Source: JBBQZU01 sp041749535
Lineage (GTDB): Bacteria > Bacteroidota > Bacteroidia > Flavobacteriales_D > Cryomorphaceae
DNA length: 64,000 nucleotides
Reading direction: 5' to 3'
NCBI GenBank assembly: GCA_041749535.1
Contig: JBGTBE010000042.1
Span: 62,001 to 126,000, forward strand
Shown: positions 16,549 through 25,032 of the stretch, piece after piece
How positions within the stretch are numbered: position 1 is the stretch's first letter
How the letters are laid out: each line of letters begins with the position of its first letter
Position numbers and translations under genes: made by a program
Notes under the pieces: model-generated
Database searches by the model: none
What the model was told of the DNA's origin: nothing
What the model saw: only the letters and a program-made list of their open reading frames with translations

Positions 16549-17913
16549 ATGCTGCAACGCAGTGTTCTAGCGTTGTTTGTTGTGTTGCTGCTCGGCGCCT
16601 GCAACGGGTCTAAGTCACTCTATAAACGTGGCAATCAACTCCAACAAGCCGGACTTCACGAGGATGCAGCTGAGTACTACTACAATTCACTGATGCGCAA
16701 TAGGAACAATATTGATGCGCGCATAGCACTTACCGAGGCGGGGCAGCGGTCTTTGAACAATAAACTCGATGAATTCTCTCGAGCCCGCGCAATGGGCGAC
16801 CATCAAAAAGCGGTGAGCAATTTCGAAAGAGCCCAGGCATATAGCCAGAAAGTGGCAAAGCTGGGGGTGAATCTCACCATTCCCGACTATATGGAGCAGG
16901 ATTTTACTGCAAGCAAAGAGGTCGTGATAAAAGATTTGTATGAGAAAGGCAACCAGCTCATGGCTGAAAAACGCTTTGATGAAGCAAATGCAACCTTTAA
17001 GGAAATAGCCAGACTGAACCCTGATTACAAAGACATTAAAGATTTGAAGCGAATTTCGCGCAATGAACCTCTCTATATAGCTGCAACAGGCTACTTTGAT
17101 TCCAGGGCTTACCGAAAAGCTTATTATGAATTTGAAAAGATATACAGCGATGATCCAAATTACAAGGACATCGGACTGCTTCGCGAAGAATGCTTGAATC
17201 TGGGGAGATATCCGGTGGCTGTGCTGCCATTTGAGAATGCCACAGGTATAAAAGGTGTCGAAAAGCGGGTGCAGGCATTTGTAATGAATGAGCTCTCCAA
17301 TCTAAACGATCCGTTTCTGCGCATTGTGGAGAGGGACAATATGGACATCATTCTCAAAGAACAGCGACTAAGTTTAAGCGGTGTGGTAGATGAGGGAAGC
17401 GCTGCCCAAGTTGGCAATTTGCTGGGTGCAAAAGCAATTATATCGGGCAATTTGCTCAGCTACAAAACCACTACCGGCAAGATGCGCACAGTGGAGAAAA
17501 ACGGATTTGAATCATACACTGTAAAACTATACAATAGCGCAGAGGACAAGCACTATTTCGAAACGAGATACAAACCAGTGAAATACCGTGAGCATTCTAA
17601 TAAAAATGACGTATCAGTTTCATTTCAGTACCGGGTTGTTTCACTAGAATCAGGCGAAGTACTCTTTTCGCGCATTGTAGAACGCAACATAGAGAGCACA
17701 GTATATTTTGCAACTTATGATGGAGAAGCCTCAAATCTTTTTCCCATGTCTCAGCAGGGCACTGTAGGAACTTCAAGAGATAAAAATGTGTTGCTATCAA
17801 TGCTCAGGGCAAACCGGGAAATCAAATCTATCGATGAACTTTCGGGTGTTGCATTTATGCAAATTGCCACAGAATTGACCCAGGAACTGACTTCAAAATT
17901 GGCGAGCGAATGA
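16549..17913 (+). CDS. CsgG/FlgO-like TPR lipoprotein
   Basis: A lipoprotein of about 454 residues. The ATG at 16549 is preferred over an in-frame ATG at 16507 that overlaps the previous gene, because it gives a clean signal peptide with lipobox LLGA-C. Residues 20-230 contain tetratricopeptide-like helical pairs (YEKGNQLMAEKRFDEAN). Residues about 230-330 are a CsgG-type domain: RYPVAVLPFENATG, then VERDNMDIILKEQRL and QVGNLLGAKAIISGNL. CsgG itself is the curli secretion pore; FlgO, a paralogue, sits around flagellar motors. Here no curli or flagellar genes are nearby. It overlaps the next lipoprotein gene by four bases, implying a joint function. Confidence 0.88.
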   Translation: MLQRSVLALFVVLLLGACNGSKSLYKRGNQLQQAGLHEDAAEYYYNSLMRNRNNIDARIALTEAGQRSLNNKLDEFSRARAMGDHQKAVSNFERAQAYSQKVAKLGVNLTIPDYMEQDFTASKEVVIKDLYEKGNQLMAEKRFDEANATFKEIARLNPDYKDIKDLKRISRNEPLYIAATGYFDSRAYRKAYYEFEKIYSDDPNYKDIGLLREECLNLGRYPVAVLPFENATGIKGVEKRVQAFVMNELSNLNDPFLRIVERDNMDIILKEQRLSLSGVVDEGSAAQVGNLLGAKAIISGNLLSYKTTTGKMRTVEKNGFESYTVKLYNSAEDKHYFETRYKPVKYREHSNKNDVSVSFQYRVVSLESGEVLFSRIVERNIESTVYFATYDGEASNLFPMSQQGTVGTSRDKNVLLSMLRANREIKSIDELSGVAFMQIATELTQELTSKLASE

Positions 17914-19280
17914 AGTTCTTTTACCTCAACATTATAGTATTGCTCGCTCTATTCTCTGCCTGTAAAAGCAAAGAGAAAACCGTTGAAACTTCGTATCCCC
18001 CACCACCGGGTTGGGTAACATCAAGGCCCATATCCAGCATGCATTATGTTGGGATTGGCGTCGCGCAAAAGGCCCCTGCGAGCAATTTTCAAAAGGCTGC
18101 ACGCGACAATGCACTCAGCGATCTCGCTTCTGAAATCAAAGTGAATGTAAACACAAATTCCCTTCTCTATACTTTGGAGCGCGACTACAAAATAGAACAG
18201 GAATTTAAAGAAACGATACGCATAAGTTCCAACCTGAATCTCGAAGACTATGAGGCCATGGATTCTTGGGAAGACGCTACAAGCTATTGGGTATATTACA
18301 GGCTCAACAAAGAAGGTTATGCAGAGCAGCAGAGGGAAAAGCAAGTAGGCGCGCAGGAATTGGCCAAGGATTTTTTAGCAAAAGCCCAAAGTGCAGAAGG
18401 CAGCGCACAGTTTTATACTGCGGCAGATTTGTACCTAAAGGGTTTGCAAGCTCTGGAAATGTACTGGGGTGAAAACAATCAGGTAGACTATCAAGGCAGA
18501 ACTATTCTACTAGACAATGAGCTTTTTGAAGGGGCAAGAAGTCTGATAAGCGATAGCAGAATTACCATTGAGAACGACCTTGAATTGAACTATCAGAACA
18601 GGTTCAGAAGCAGTGCTGAAGTGCGCATCACTTCTTACAAAAATGAAATGCCACTTGAAGGTGTTCCGATTGTATACGAGTATTTCGGAAATTACGGCAG
18701 GTTTAAGGGCAAGGCAAGCACCAATGCCGATGGAAGGTGCCTGATTCCCATCGACGAAGCAGACAGAGAGCGGGTATCGAACAGCATTATCGTATCTATA
18801 GACACCGACCAACTCTTTCAGCCTTTTCAGAACGATCAGTTTATGAAGAAGCTTACCAGCTCGCTTCGTGGTGCTTCTGTTCAAAAACCAATAGTGCATA
18901 AGGCGCCCACAGTTTATATGATTTCGGAGGAGAAGAACCTTGGAAAAGCTACAGATGGGGTCATCTCGGCAGCGATAATGACCTCGCTGGGCAGGCGCGG
19001 TGTGCAATTTGCCACCAACGAGCAAAGCGCTGATCTTTTGATGAGAATTGAGGCCAACACCCGGTCAGGAAACATCAGTCAGGGATTCGCAACCAGTCTC
19101 CTTACCTTAAATATTGGTGTGGTGGATAACAAAACAAAACAAAATGTGTATAAGGTAAGCCGCAGCGACCTCAAAGGAGTAGATTTAGATTATGAAAGAG
19201 CGGGTATGAAGGCTTATCAAAATTACACCCGCAACATAGAATCTGAGCTCATGAGGAAACTTACAAGTGATTTGTTTTAA
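17910..19280 (+). CDS. LPP20 family lipoprotein
   Basis: A 456-residue lipoprotein with lipobox FSA-C18. The N-terminal part matches the LPP20 family: PPPGWVTSRP, then the YVGIGVAQK strand and a helix of the form AARDNALSDLASEIKV. A helical region follows (130-200), then a beta-sandwich insert (about 215-300, NTDGRCLIP-like), and a last domain resembling a CsgG/LPP20 fold (MTSLGRRGVQFATNEQSADLLM). Family members include Helicobacter Lpp20 and FlgP-like proteins that build outer-membrane rings. It overlaps the CsgG-like gene by ATGA, so both are translationally coupled. Function here is inferred, not known. Confidence 0.8.
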   Translation: MKFFYLNIIVLLALFSACKSKEKTVETSYPPPPGWVTSRPISSMHYVGIGVAQKAPASNFQKAARDNALSDLASEIKVNVNTNSLLYTLERDYKIEQEFKETIRISSNLNLEDYEAMDSWEDATSYWVYYRLNKEGYAEQQREKQVGAQELAKDFLAKAQSAEGSAQFYTAADLYLKGLQALEMYWGENNQVDYQGRTILLDNELFEGARSLISDSRITIENDLELNYQNRFRSSAEVRITSYKNEMPLEGVPIVYEYFGNYGRFKGKASTNADGRCLIPIDEADRERVSNSIIVSIDTDQLFQPFQNDQFMKKLTSSLRGASVQKPIVHKAPTVYMISEEKNLGKATDGVISAAIMTSLGRRGVQFATNEQSADLLMRIEANTRSGNISQGFATSLLTLNIGVVDNKTKQNVYKVSRSDLKGVDLDYERAGMKAYQNYTRNIESELMRKLTSDLF

Positions 19281-19342
19281 GCAACTTAATAATTTGGCAT
19301 AATTTCTGAAACCTAAACCCCGAAGACAAAAACAAAAACAAC

Positions 19343-19933
19343 ATGAAAGCATCAAACATCAACTTAAGAAATTTCATCAGGCCCGCATTAATGATCATTC
19401 TGCTAGCTGCAATTACAACCTCCTGTAAGAAAAACAAAGAAGTAGCTGCTCCTGAAGGAGAAGTATTGATAAACGAATACTGTGCAGGTCCAGAGTTTTT
19501 CAGCAACAATGAATTTTTCCGCTCCAATGGCCTTGGCGAAAGTATGGACCAGGCTACAGCAAAGAAAAAAGCCTACAGCAACGCCCGTGCTGACCTTGCA
19601 TCCGCCATCAACACTACGATAAAAGGCACCATTGACAATTATGTAAACAGCCGTGAGTTTAACAACCGCGAAGAAGTAGAAGAAAGATTCGAAGGACTCA
19701 CCCGTGAGGTGATTGACCAGGAACTGAACGGTACCAAAACCATTTGCCAGAAGGCTGTGAAAGTAACTGAAAACAATAATTATAAATACTATATCGCACT
19801 TGAGTTGAGCGGTCAGGACCTACTGAAAGCAATGAATTCCAGACTTTCGTCTGATGAGCGCATGCGCGTGGACTATGACTACGAAAAGTTTAAAGAGACT
19901 TTCGAGAAAGAAATGGAAAATCTTAAGAAATAA
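19343..19933 (+). CDS. Second small LPP20-like lipoprotein
   Basis: A 196-residue predicted lipoprotein with lipobox TTS-C28 after a hydrophobic stretch. The mature part begins YCAGPEFFSNNEFFRSNGLGESMDQATA, followed by a helix AKKKAYSNARADLASAIN, matching the LPP20 pattern of a strand, GxG and a long Ala-rich helix. The C-terminus is a highly charged helix (KFKETFEKEMENLKK). It follows the larger LPP20 gene by 62 bases and ends in a strong terminator, so it closes the four-gene lipoprotein unit. No known catalytic motif is visible. Confidence 0.75.
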   Translation: MKASNINLRNFIRPALMIILLAAITTSCKKNKEVAAPEGEVLINEYCAGPEFFSNNEFFRSNGLGESMDQATAKKKAYSNARADLASAINTTIKGTIDNYVNSREFNNREEVEERFEGLTREVIDQELNGTKTICQKAVKVTENNNYKYYIALELSGQDLLKAMNSRLSSDERMRVDYDYEKFKETFEKEMENLKK

Positions 19934-19952
19934 GATTTCTTTTGAAGACATG

Positions 19953-19988
19953 AAAAGCCGCTGGATTTATTTCAGCGGTTTTTTTTTA
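19953..19988 (+). terminator. Rho-independent terminator closing the lipoprotein operon
   Basis: Stem AGCCGCTG/CAGCGGTT with a 9-base loop (19955-19980) followed by a run of nine Ts (19979-19987). It ends transcription of the CsgG-LPP20 genes. Confidence 0.85.
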
Positions 19989-20050
19989 TTGCACTAAAAA
20001 CGACGATCAATTTAAGCGATCACTTGAAAAAAAAGCCAGCGAAATCTCCC

Positions 20051-20132
20051 CTTTCACCCAAAATCAAAAAGTCAGCGACCGGCTGTCGCTGCTTTTTTCA
20101 TTCCTTCCTGCGGCTCTGAGCAAGCTCAGCCG
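20051..20132 (+). repeat. Direct repeat copy 1 containing two hairpins
   Basis: About 82 bases, nearly identical to a second copy at 20201-20281. It holds a bidirectional terminator-like hairpin (CAGCGAC at 20073-20079 with GTCGCTG at 20085-20091, flanked by A5G and CT6) and then a second stem (CTGAGC/GCTCAG). Differences between the copies fall mostly in loops or at mismatches. Confidence 0.85.
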
Positions 20133-20200
20133 ATTCTGTATGAAACATTCACGTGTATTGTGTTGCCCCGCCGTTGGCGCGGCGAACCCTGAGGGGGAGC

Positions 20201-20281
20201 CTTCACTCAAAATTAAAAAGTCAGCGACCTGCTGTCGCTGCTTTTTTCATTCCTTCCTCCGGCTCTGAGCAAGCTCAGCCG
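20201..20281 (+). repeat. Direct repeat copy 2 containing two hairpins
   Basis: Second copy of the 82-base unit. Stem CAGCGAC (20222-20228) with GTCGCTG (20234-20240) and the same A5/T6 flanks. In this copy the 3' half runs into a long inverted repeat that copy 1 lacks. Confidence 0.85.
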
Positions 20282-20300
20282 CAGGAAGGAATGAAAAAAG
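20241..20300. repeat. Long perfect-arm inverted repeat (cruciform-like)
   Basis: Arms of 18 identical paired bases (20241-20258 with 20283-20300), then a C/C mismatch, three more pairs, a two-base bulge and an inner CTGAGC/GCTCAG stem with a tiny loop. The right arm's A-tract (20294-20300) is shared with the next hairpin, so the two structures cannot form together. Confidence 0.85.
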
Positions 20301-20328
20301 TCACCACGCTTTCGCGGGTGACTTTTTG
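20294..20328 (-). terminator. Bidirectional hairpin terminator downstream of tRNA-His
   Basis: An 11-bp perfect stem (20295-20305 with 20317-20327) extended by an inner CGC/GCG pair, ending in T runs on both strands. Read on the minus strand it lies 10 bases after the tRNA-His 3' end, so it is the likely terminator of that tRNA. It can also act on the plus strand. Confidence 0.8.
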
Positions 20329-20337
20329 TTTTTGGTG

Positions 20338-20412
20338 GGTGGAAGATGGGTTTCGAACCCACGACCTCCTGAACCACAATCAGGCGCTCTAACCAGCTGA
20401 GCTACAACCACC
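20338..20412 (-). tRNA. tRNA-His (anticodon GTG)
   Basis: Cloverleaf on the minus strand: D-arm AGCTCAGCTGGTTAGAGC, anticodon stem CCTGA/TCAGG with loop TTGTGGT (anticodon GTG), T-arm GTGGG-TTCGAAA-CCCAT. The extra 5' G (20412) opposite the discriminator C73 (20338) is specific to tRNA-His. The acceptor stem has two apparent U-U pairs (5-68 and 6-67), and the CCA end is not encoded. Processing and charging give histidyl-tRNA for CAU/CAC codons. It is a single gene upstream of a hairpin terminator. Confidence 0.9.
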
Positions 20413-20478
20413 GTATATATTCAGGCGACAAATGTAATTCATTTATCGATTACAGCCATTCGTAAACTTCAACTTTTT

Positions 20479-21960
20479 TCAATTGGCAAGTGAGAACCCT
20501 TCACCGCCTACTACCCTGATTTCTGCATAAAGCAAGTGCGACTTGAGGATGAGATCATTCAATATATTCCTGGCTTCTATGAGTTTCGTTTCACGCGTAT
20601 TGACCACAAAGAGACTGCTCTCCCCCAGCGAAAAAAGGGTTTGCTCCCCTTCCAAAAGTTGCGATAACAAGGAGACGTTTGTCTGGTACAGCCTGATCTG
20701 GTCTCTCAGGTTCGACATCCTAACGAGAAGGGCATTCAGTTCAGCATTGAGCTTTGCATTGTTGTCGAGGTACTCCTGGTCTACCAATTCCATTTTCACT
20801 TTGGCCATTCCCAGCTTGCCCCTTGCTTCCCGAATAAGCAGTGGGAAACTTGCTTTCGCTCCGAAAGTGTAGTTATTCTCAAAGAAAGTAGCATCCTGAA
20901 AGTATTCGTCAATTGGAGCGGGACTTACATTTTCGGTAATGATGTTGTACTTCAATTCTATCACAGGCCTGAGGTATTCTGCACTCAGCCTTCGTTCAAA
21001 ATCAAGTTGTGCCCTTTTATTTTGTAGCAAGTTCAATTCGGGGTGGTCAGATGGTATCTGCAGAGGTAATACCGAAAGTCGGGCATCCGAGAGCTCTTCC
21101 CAGATGGGCCTCACTCCAGGAGGAAGATTGACAAGATTTCCTTCAGCATCCCACAGATAAACGTTGGCCATATTTACAGCTTCCACCCATGCAGATTGTG
21201 CATCCTTGAGTTGGTACAACCGCAAGATTACTTGGGTATACGCTTCTACGGTATCAATGGCAGGCACATCGCCGAACACAAAACTCTCGCGAACCCCTTC
21301 AAACCTGAACCTGGCCAGGTCAAGCGCATCTTCAGCTATTTCAAGGGCACGGTCTGCATTGGACCATTTATAATAAGCGGCGGTAGCTTCCAGGTACAGT
21401 TGGTTGAGCATTATTCTTTGCTCAATTAATCCCATTTCGAAACCCAGCTCGGCCTGCTTTAAAGCAGCCCTGCGGCTATCCATGAGCAAGCCTGCACCGA
21501 GCTGGGCTGTAATGCCAGCATGGAAAAGGCCGCGAGGGGGAACGGTCGCTTCGGGATTCAGGAAGAGGCCTTGGTTGTCTTCGTACCCACCCTGTAGGCT
21601 CAAGCCAAACCATGTGGGAATCTCGACACCAGCTTGCAGCACAGTATAATAATCAGTTTCGCTATACTGTTTCGTCCTGTAGTTACCATATAGTTTAGGA
21701 TCAAAACCACCTCTTGATGAAGTTAGCATATTCTTCGCAAAATCTACACCTAGATTGGCACTCTTCGCAACGGGGTGATACGCTGCCACCCAGTTCAGAT
21801 AACTATCATAACTGAGCAGCGAATCGCTGACATGGTAAAGAGAATCCATCTCTGCAGTGGAATTTCCAACATCTTCGCTGCTATCTGGCAACTCTGAAAC
21901 TTGGGCCATACCATACAGGCTAAGGATGAAGGCCAATATATTCAAAGACAATTGCCTCAT
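20479..21960 (-). CDS. TolC family outer membrane efflux protein
   Basis: A 493-residue outer-membrane channel of the OEP/TolC family. It has a signal peptide (1-19, YGMAQ) and the two-fold repeat of long helices and strands typical of TolC: an ALKQAELGFEMGLIEQR helix with a later FSLGESSLFVVNTRETKLIEA segment in the second repeat. It trimerises into a tunnel that joins the inner-membrane pump and periplasmic adaptor. Its start overlaps the HlyD gene stop by four bases, so the three transport genes form one unit. Substrate is unknown. Confidence 0.88.
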   Translation of the reverse strand: MRQLSLNILAFILSLYGMAQVSELPDSSEDVGNSTAEMDSLYHVSDSLLSYDSYLNWVAAYHPVAKSANLGVDFAKNMLTSSRGGFDPKLYGNYRTKQYSETDYYTVLQAGVEIPTWFGLSLQGGYEDNQGLFLNPEATVPPRGLFHAGITAQLGAGLLMDSRRAALKQAELGFEMGLIEQRIMLNQLYLEATAAYYKWSNADRALEIAEDALDLARFRFEGVRESFVFGDVPAIDTVEAYTQVILRLYQLKDAQSAWVEAVNMANVYLWDAEGNLVNLPPGVRPIWEELSDARLSVLPLQIPSDHPELNLLQNKRAQLDFERRLSAEYLRPVIELKYNIITENVSPAPIDEYFQDATFFENNYTFGAKASFPLLIREARGKLGMAKVKMELVDQEYLDNNAKLNAELNALLVRMSNLRDQIRLYQTNVSLLSQLLEGEQTLFSLGESSLFVVNTRETKLIEARNILNDLILKSHLLYAEIRVVGGEGFSLAN

Positions 21961-23333
21961 TTTATTTGAAGATTATCAATGAATTCTCCTGTTTTTGGAT
22001 CTCTTTTCTGATCATTGATATAATAGTCGGGAGGAAATCCATTTAACTGACGCCACAACTCATACCAAAGCGGTACATCTTTGAGGAGCAGTATACCGCT
22101 CGAACCAGTCCCTACGCGCAATTCTCCGGGCCAGGGATTCTCTTTCGTATCAGGTACCACAATAATCCTGTACTTACCATTGGGTGAAATGAAGTTGTCA
22201 ATTGCGAATATTTTCCCTCCAAAAGTCCCGTTGCTCAGTTGGGGCCATCCGGAGAATACGATGGCTGGCCATCCATCGAAGACAAGCCGAACAGTCCTAT
22301 CTTTTTCCAATAATGGAAAATTAATAGGCTCCACATACATTTCTACGGCCAAATCATACGTAGCAGGCATGATGCTCACTATTTTGCTTCCTTCCTGTAT
22401 TGTTTCGCCAATACCCTGGGAAATGGCCTTGGTGACGTAGCCACGCACGGGGGCCTTAATAAAGTAATTGTCCAGTCGTACCTGATAATTGGAAAGTTGA
22501 TTTTTCATTTTGGCAATCTCCGCCTGTGTGTCATAGAAGGTAGAGATGGCAGTATTTCTTTCGGACTGGGCCTTGGCAAGTTTTTCCTTGTAATCATTTG
22601 CAATTGCACTCAGCTCAATGCCCGCATTGATGAGTTCATTTCTGGATGAGAGGAGTTTATTCTCGGCAGAAATTAACCCAGCTTGGTGCTCTTGCAAAAG
22701 CAGTCGCCTGGCTTCCAAATCGGTAAGAGATTTGAGTCCTTGCTCGTATAGTTCCTCCATTCGCTGAAGTCGCTGGGTGGCGATTTGATAGTCTAGTTTG
22801 CTGGCTTGCACCGCCATGCTGTCTGAGATTACCAGGAGTCTGGTTTGCTCCAATTTATTTTTGGCTTGCTCCAGCTTATTCGCTCGGGTAGAGCTGAGTG
22901 CTTCCATCTGCGAAGTCAGGGCTTCCGCCTTCTGATTATAGTTGATGGCAGCCTGTTGTTTTGCCTCAATTTGTTCAGCGGTGCGTTCCAACAAGGCCGG
23001 ATCAAAATATGCATCTTTCACTTCAGTAATTTTCACGATGGTATCACCTACTTCTACAAAATCTCCTTCTTTTACAAACCACGAATCTATTCGTCCTGGG
23101 ATCACATTCTGTACCGTTTGCGGTCTCTGCTCAGGATACAGTGTTGTTAGCTTTCCAGGAACCCTCATATTCTGGGTCCAGGGCAAAAAAAGAGCAAGTA
23201 GCATGATGAGAAGGATGACCACGAAAATTCTCAAGAGCTTCAAAGGCTTTTCCCTGTCGGCAACAGCTGAGAGCGAGAGGTAATTTCCTAAGTATTGACT
23301 TTGGTCAATTCTGTTATCCGATAAGTTTAGCAT
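21957..23333 (-). CDS. HlyD family periplasmic adaptor
   Basis: A membrane fusion protein of about 458 residues. One transmembrane helix (about 43-62 from the longer start), then a lipoyl/biotinyl-like half (VQNVIPGRIDSWFVKEGDFVEVGDTIVKI), a very long coiled-coil hairpin (about 110-290), and the second lipoyl half (FIKAPVRGYVTKAISQGIGETIQEGSKIV), followed by a beta-barrel. It links the ABC protein to TolC. An upstream in-frame ATG (23357) exists, but the second Met (23333) gives the common MLNL opening; either overlaps the end of the ABC gene. Confidence 0.88.
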   Translation of the reverse strand: MLNLSDNRIDQSQYLGNYLSLSAVADREKPLKLLRIFVVILLIMLLALFLPWTQNMRVPGKLTTLYPEQRPQTVQNVIPGRIDSWFVKEGDFVEVGDTIVKITEVKDAYFDPALLERTAEQIEAKQQAAINYNQKAEALTSQMEALSSTRANKLEQAKNKLEQTRLLVISDSMAVQASKLDYQIATQRLQRMEELYEQGLKSLTDLEARRLLLQEHQAGLISAENKLLSSRNELINAGIELSAIANDYKEKLAKAQSERNTAISTFYDTQAEIAKMKNQLSNYQVRLDNYFIKAPVRGYVTKAISQGIGETIQEGSKIVSIMPATYDLAVEMYVEPINFPLLEKDRTVRLVFDGWPAIVFSGWPQLSNGTFGGKIFAIDNFISPNGKYRIIVVPDTKENPWPGELRVGTGSSGILLLKDVPLWYELWRQLNGFPPDYYINDQKRDPKTGEFIDNLQIK

Positions 23334-25032
23334 GTTCTGATTGTTTAAATGCACCAAAGTCTCCCGAGAATATCACCGAGCCATTCTTCAAGAACAGAAT
23401 ACGGTCCGCTCTGCTCAAGAATCCTTCGTCACGGGTAGAGGCGATGACCGTCCAATTTTTTGCAAAAACATAATCGTAAAATTTCTTTTCCTCCGCACTA
23501 AGCAGGAAGTTGGTTTCGAGTTCCAGAAGTAGAAGTCGCGGATTGGCAACGATGCTTCGCGCCAGAATTATTTTCTTTGCAAGTGTGCGGGGCAGCTTCA
23601 TTCCTTCAGGAAAAAGCTGGGTGTTCAAACCATCTTCAAGAAAATTAATTTCGCTCAACGCACTGACTACATCCAAGGCCTGGTTTACCATTGTGTCGGT
23701 AATCTTGCTTTTGCCAAGTGTGATATTGTCTCTTAATGTGCCCCTGAATATTGCTTCCTGCCAAATGTTATCGCCAATATCGCAGCGCAGGTAATCTTTT
23801 CTCAAAGCGTTTATATGAAAACCATTAAAGGAGATACTTCCGTCGTAATCTTCATACACACCTGTGAGCAATTGCATGATGGTGCTCTTGCCCGCCCCCT
23901 GTATGCCAGCAAGCGCAATCTTTTGTCCAGGCTCAGCGCGCATGGAAACCCTGTCGATTACCAGCGGGCTCTTCTCTGAATATCGAAAGCTGAGATTGTT
24001 TACTTCGATGTCAAAGCCATGCTGCTCAAGCGGAATTTGAGGTGCATTCTGCTTTTCTTCTTCCATTTCAAGGTCTGTAATGGCACCAATTTTTTCGAGA
24101 GATGTGAGCACGTCGTAAACTGTTTCTAATCCTATAATGAGTTTTTCAATGGAGTTCATTATAAGAATGATGATGATCTCTACAGCCACAAATTGTCCCA
24201 GGCTTATCTCATTCTCTATAAGTAGCAAGCTCCCTGTAATGAGCAGAACCACTATGGAAACTACTTTGAAAGCCACCATGGCTTTATACTGCGTGATAAG
24301 TATACCAAAGTGTTTGTTTCTAAAATTGAGGTATCCCATTATCAGCCTGTCCACTGTGACTAAGGGAAGGTCAGTGATTCCCGCCAGTTTAAAGGTACCC
24401 ATGGTTCTTGCAAGTTCCTCTAGCCAATGGGCTACTTCATACTTCTTTGAAGATTCATTTATAGAAGTAACTACTCCTTGAGGGCCAGTGAATTTGAACA
24501 ACAGATAAAGCAGAATAAGCACCCCAAGAGAGAAAAAGAAAAATGCAGGGTGGTAAATCGAAATCAAGACCAAACCTAAGCACACCTGCAGGGCAGCCGT
24601 TGGGAAATCTACCAGCAACTTTGCCACTCCTTTTTGCAAATTAACAGTATCAAAGAACTGATTAACCATTTCAGGCGCGTACCTGTTTTGCATGGCTTCA
24701 AGCTTGATCCGAGGAATGCGAACGGCAAGCTCAAAAGACGATTTTGTAAATATTCTTTGTTGAAGTTTCTCTGTCAATGTGAGTTGCCCAATTTGTATAA
24801 TCCCGGATAGTGCGATGCCAACCGCTACTAAAATAGTAAGCAACACCCATGAAGAGGATACCCTGCCGCCCATGATAAAGTTCAAGATGGCTTGGATACC
24901 AAGCGGTAGGGTAAGGACAATAATTCCATTGACCAAAGCAAGAAACAACACGAGGTAGATGAGCTTCCTTTCGGTGCGCAGCAATCTACCCAATCTTTCT
25001 ACAGGTTTATAGTGATTTATTTTGCTGGCCAT
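23314..25032 (-). CDS. ABC exporter with degenerate ATPase motifs
   Basis: A 572-residue half-transporter: N-terminal six-helix ABC membrane domain (about 20-310) and a C-terminal nucleotide-binding domain (about 335-570). The Walker A loop GIQGAGKST and the A-loop Tyr are intact. The signature LSGGQ is replaced by LPRTL, Walker B reads LLLLELE instead of LLLLDE (no catalytic Glu), the D-loop is NFLL, and the H-loop His is Thr (VIASTRD). It has no C39 peptidase domain. Position between TetR and HlyD/TolC fits a tripartite exporter. ATP may be bound but hydrolysed slowly or by other residues. It overlaps the TetR gene by 16 bases. Confidence 0.85.
   Translation of the reverse strand: MASKINHYKPVERLGRLLRTERKLIYLVLFLALVNGIIVLTLPLGIQAILNFIMGGRVSSSWVLLTILVAVGIALSGIIQIGQLTLTEKLQQRIFTKSSFELAVRIPRIKLEAMQNRYAPEMVNQFFDTVNLQKGVAKLLVDFPTAALQVCLGLVLISIYHPAFFFFSLGVLILLYLLFKFTGPQGVVTSINESSKKYEVAHWLEELARTMGTFKLAGITDLPLVTVDRLIMGYLNFRNKHFGILITQYKAMVAFKVVSIVVLLITGSLLLIENEISLGQFVAVEIIIILIMNSIEKLIIGLETVYDVLTSLEKIGAITDLEMEEEKQNAPQIPLEQHGFDIEVNNLSFRYSEKSPLVIDRVSMRAEPGQKIALAGIQGAGKSTIMQLLTGVYEDYDGSISFNGFHINALRKDYLRCDIGDNIWQEAIFRGTLRDNITLGKSKITDTMVNQALDVVSALSEINFLEDGLNTQLFPEGMKLPRTLAKKIILARSIVANPRLLLLELETNFLLSAEEKKFYDYVFAKNWTVIASTRDEGFLSRADRILFLKNGSVIFSGDFGAFKQSEHAKLIG

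Noticed and set aside
20051..20300. Hairpin array considered as an insertion sequence or MITE
   Set aside because: No transposase frame and no target-site duplication is evident; the repeats fit terminators better.
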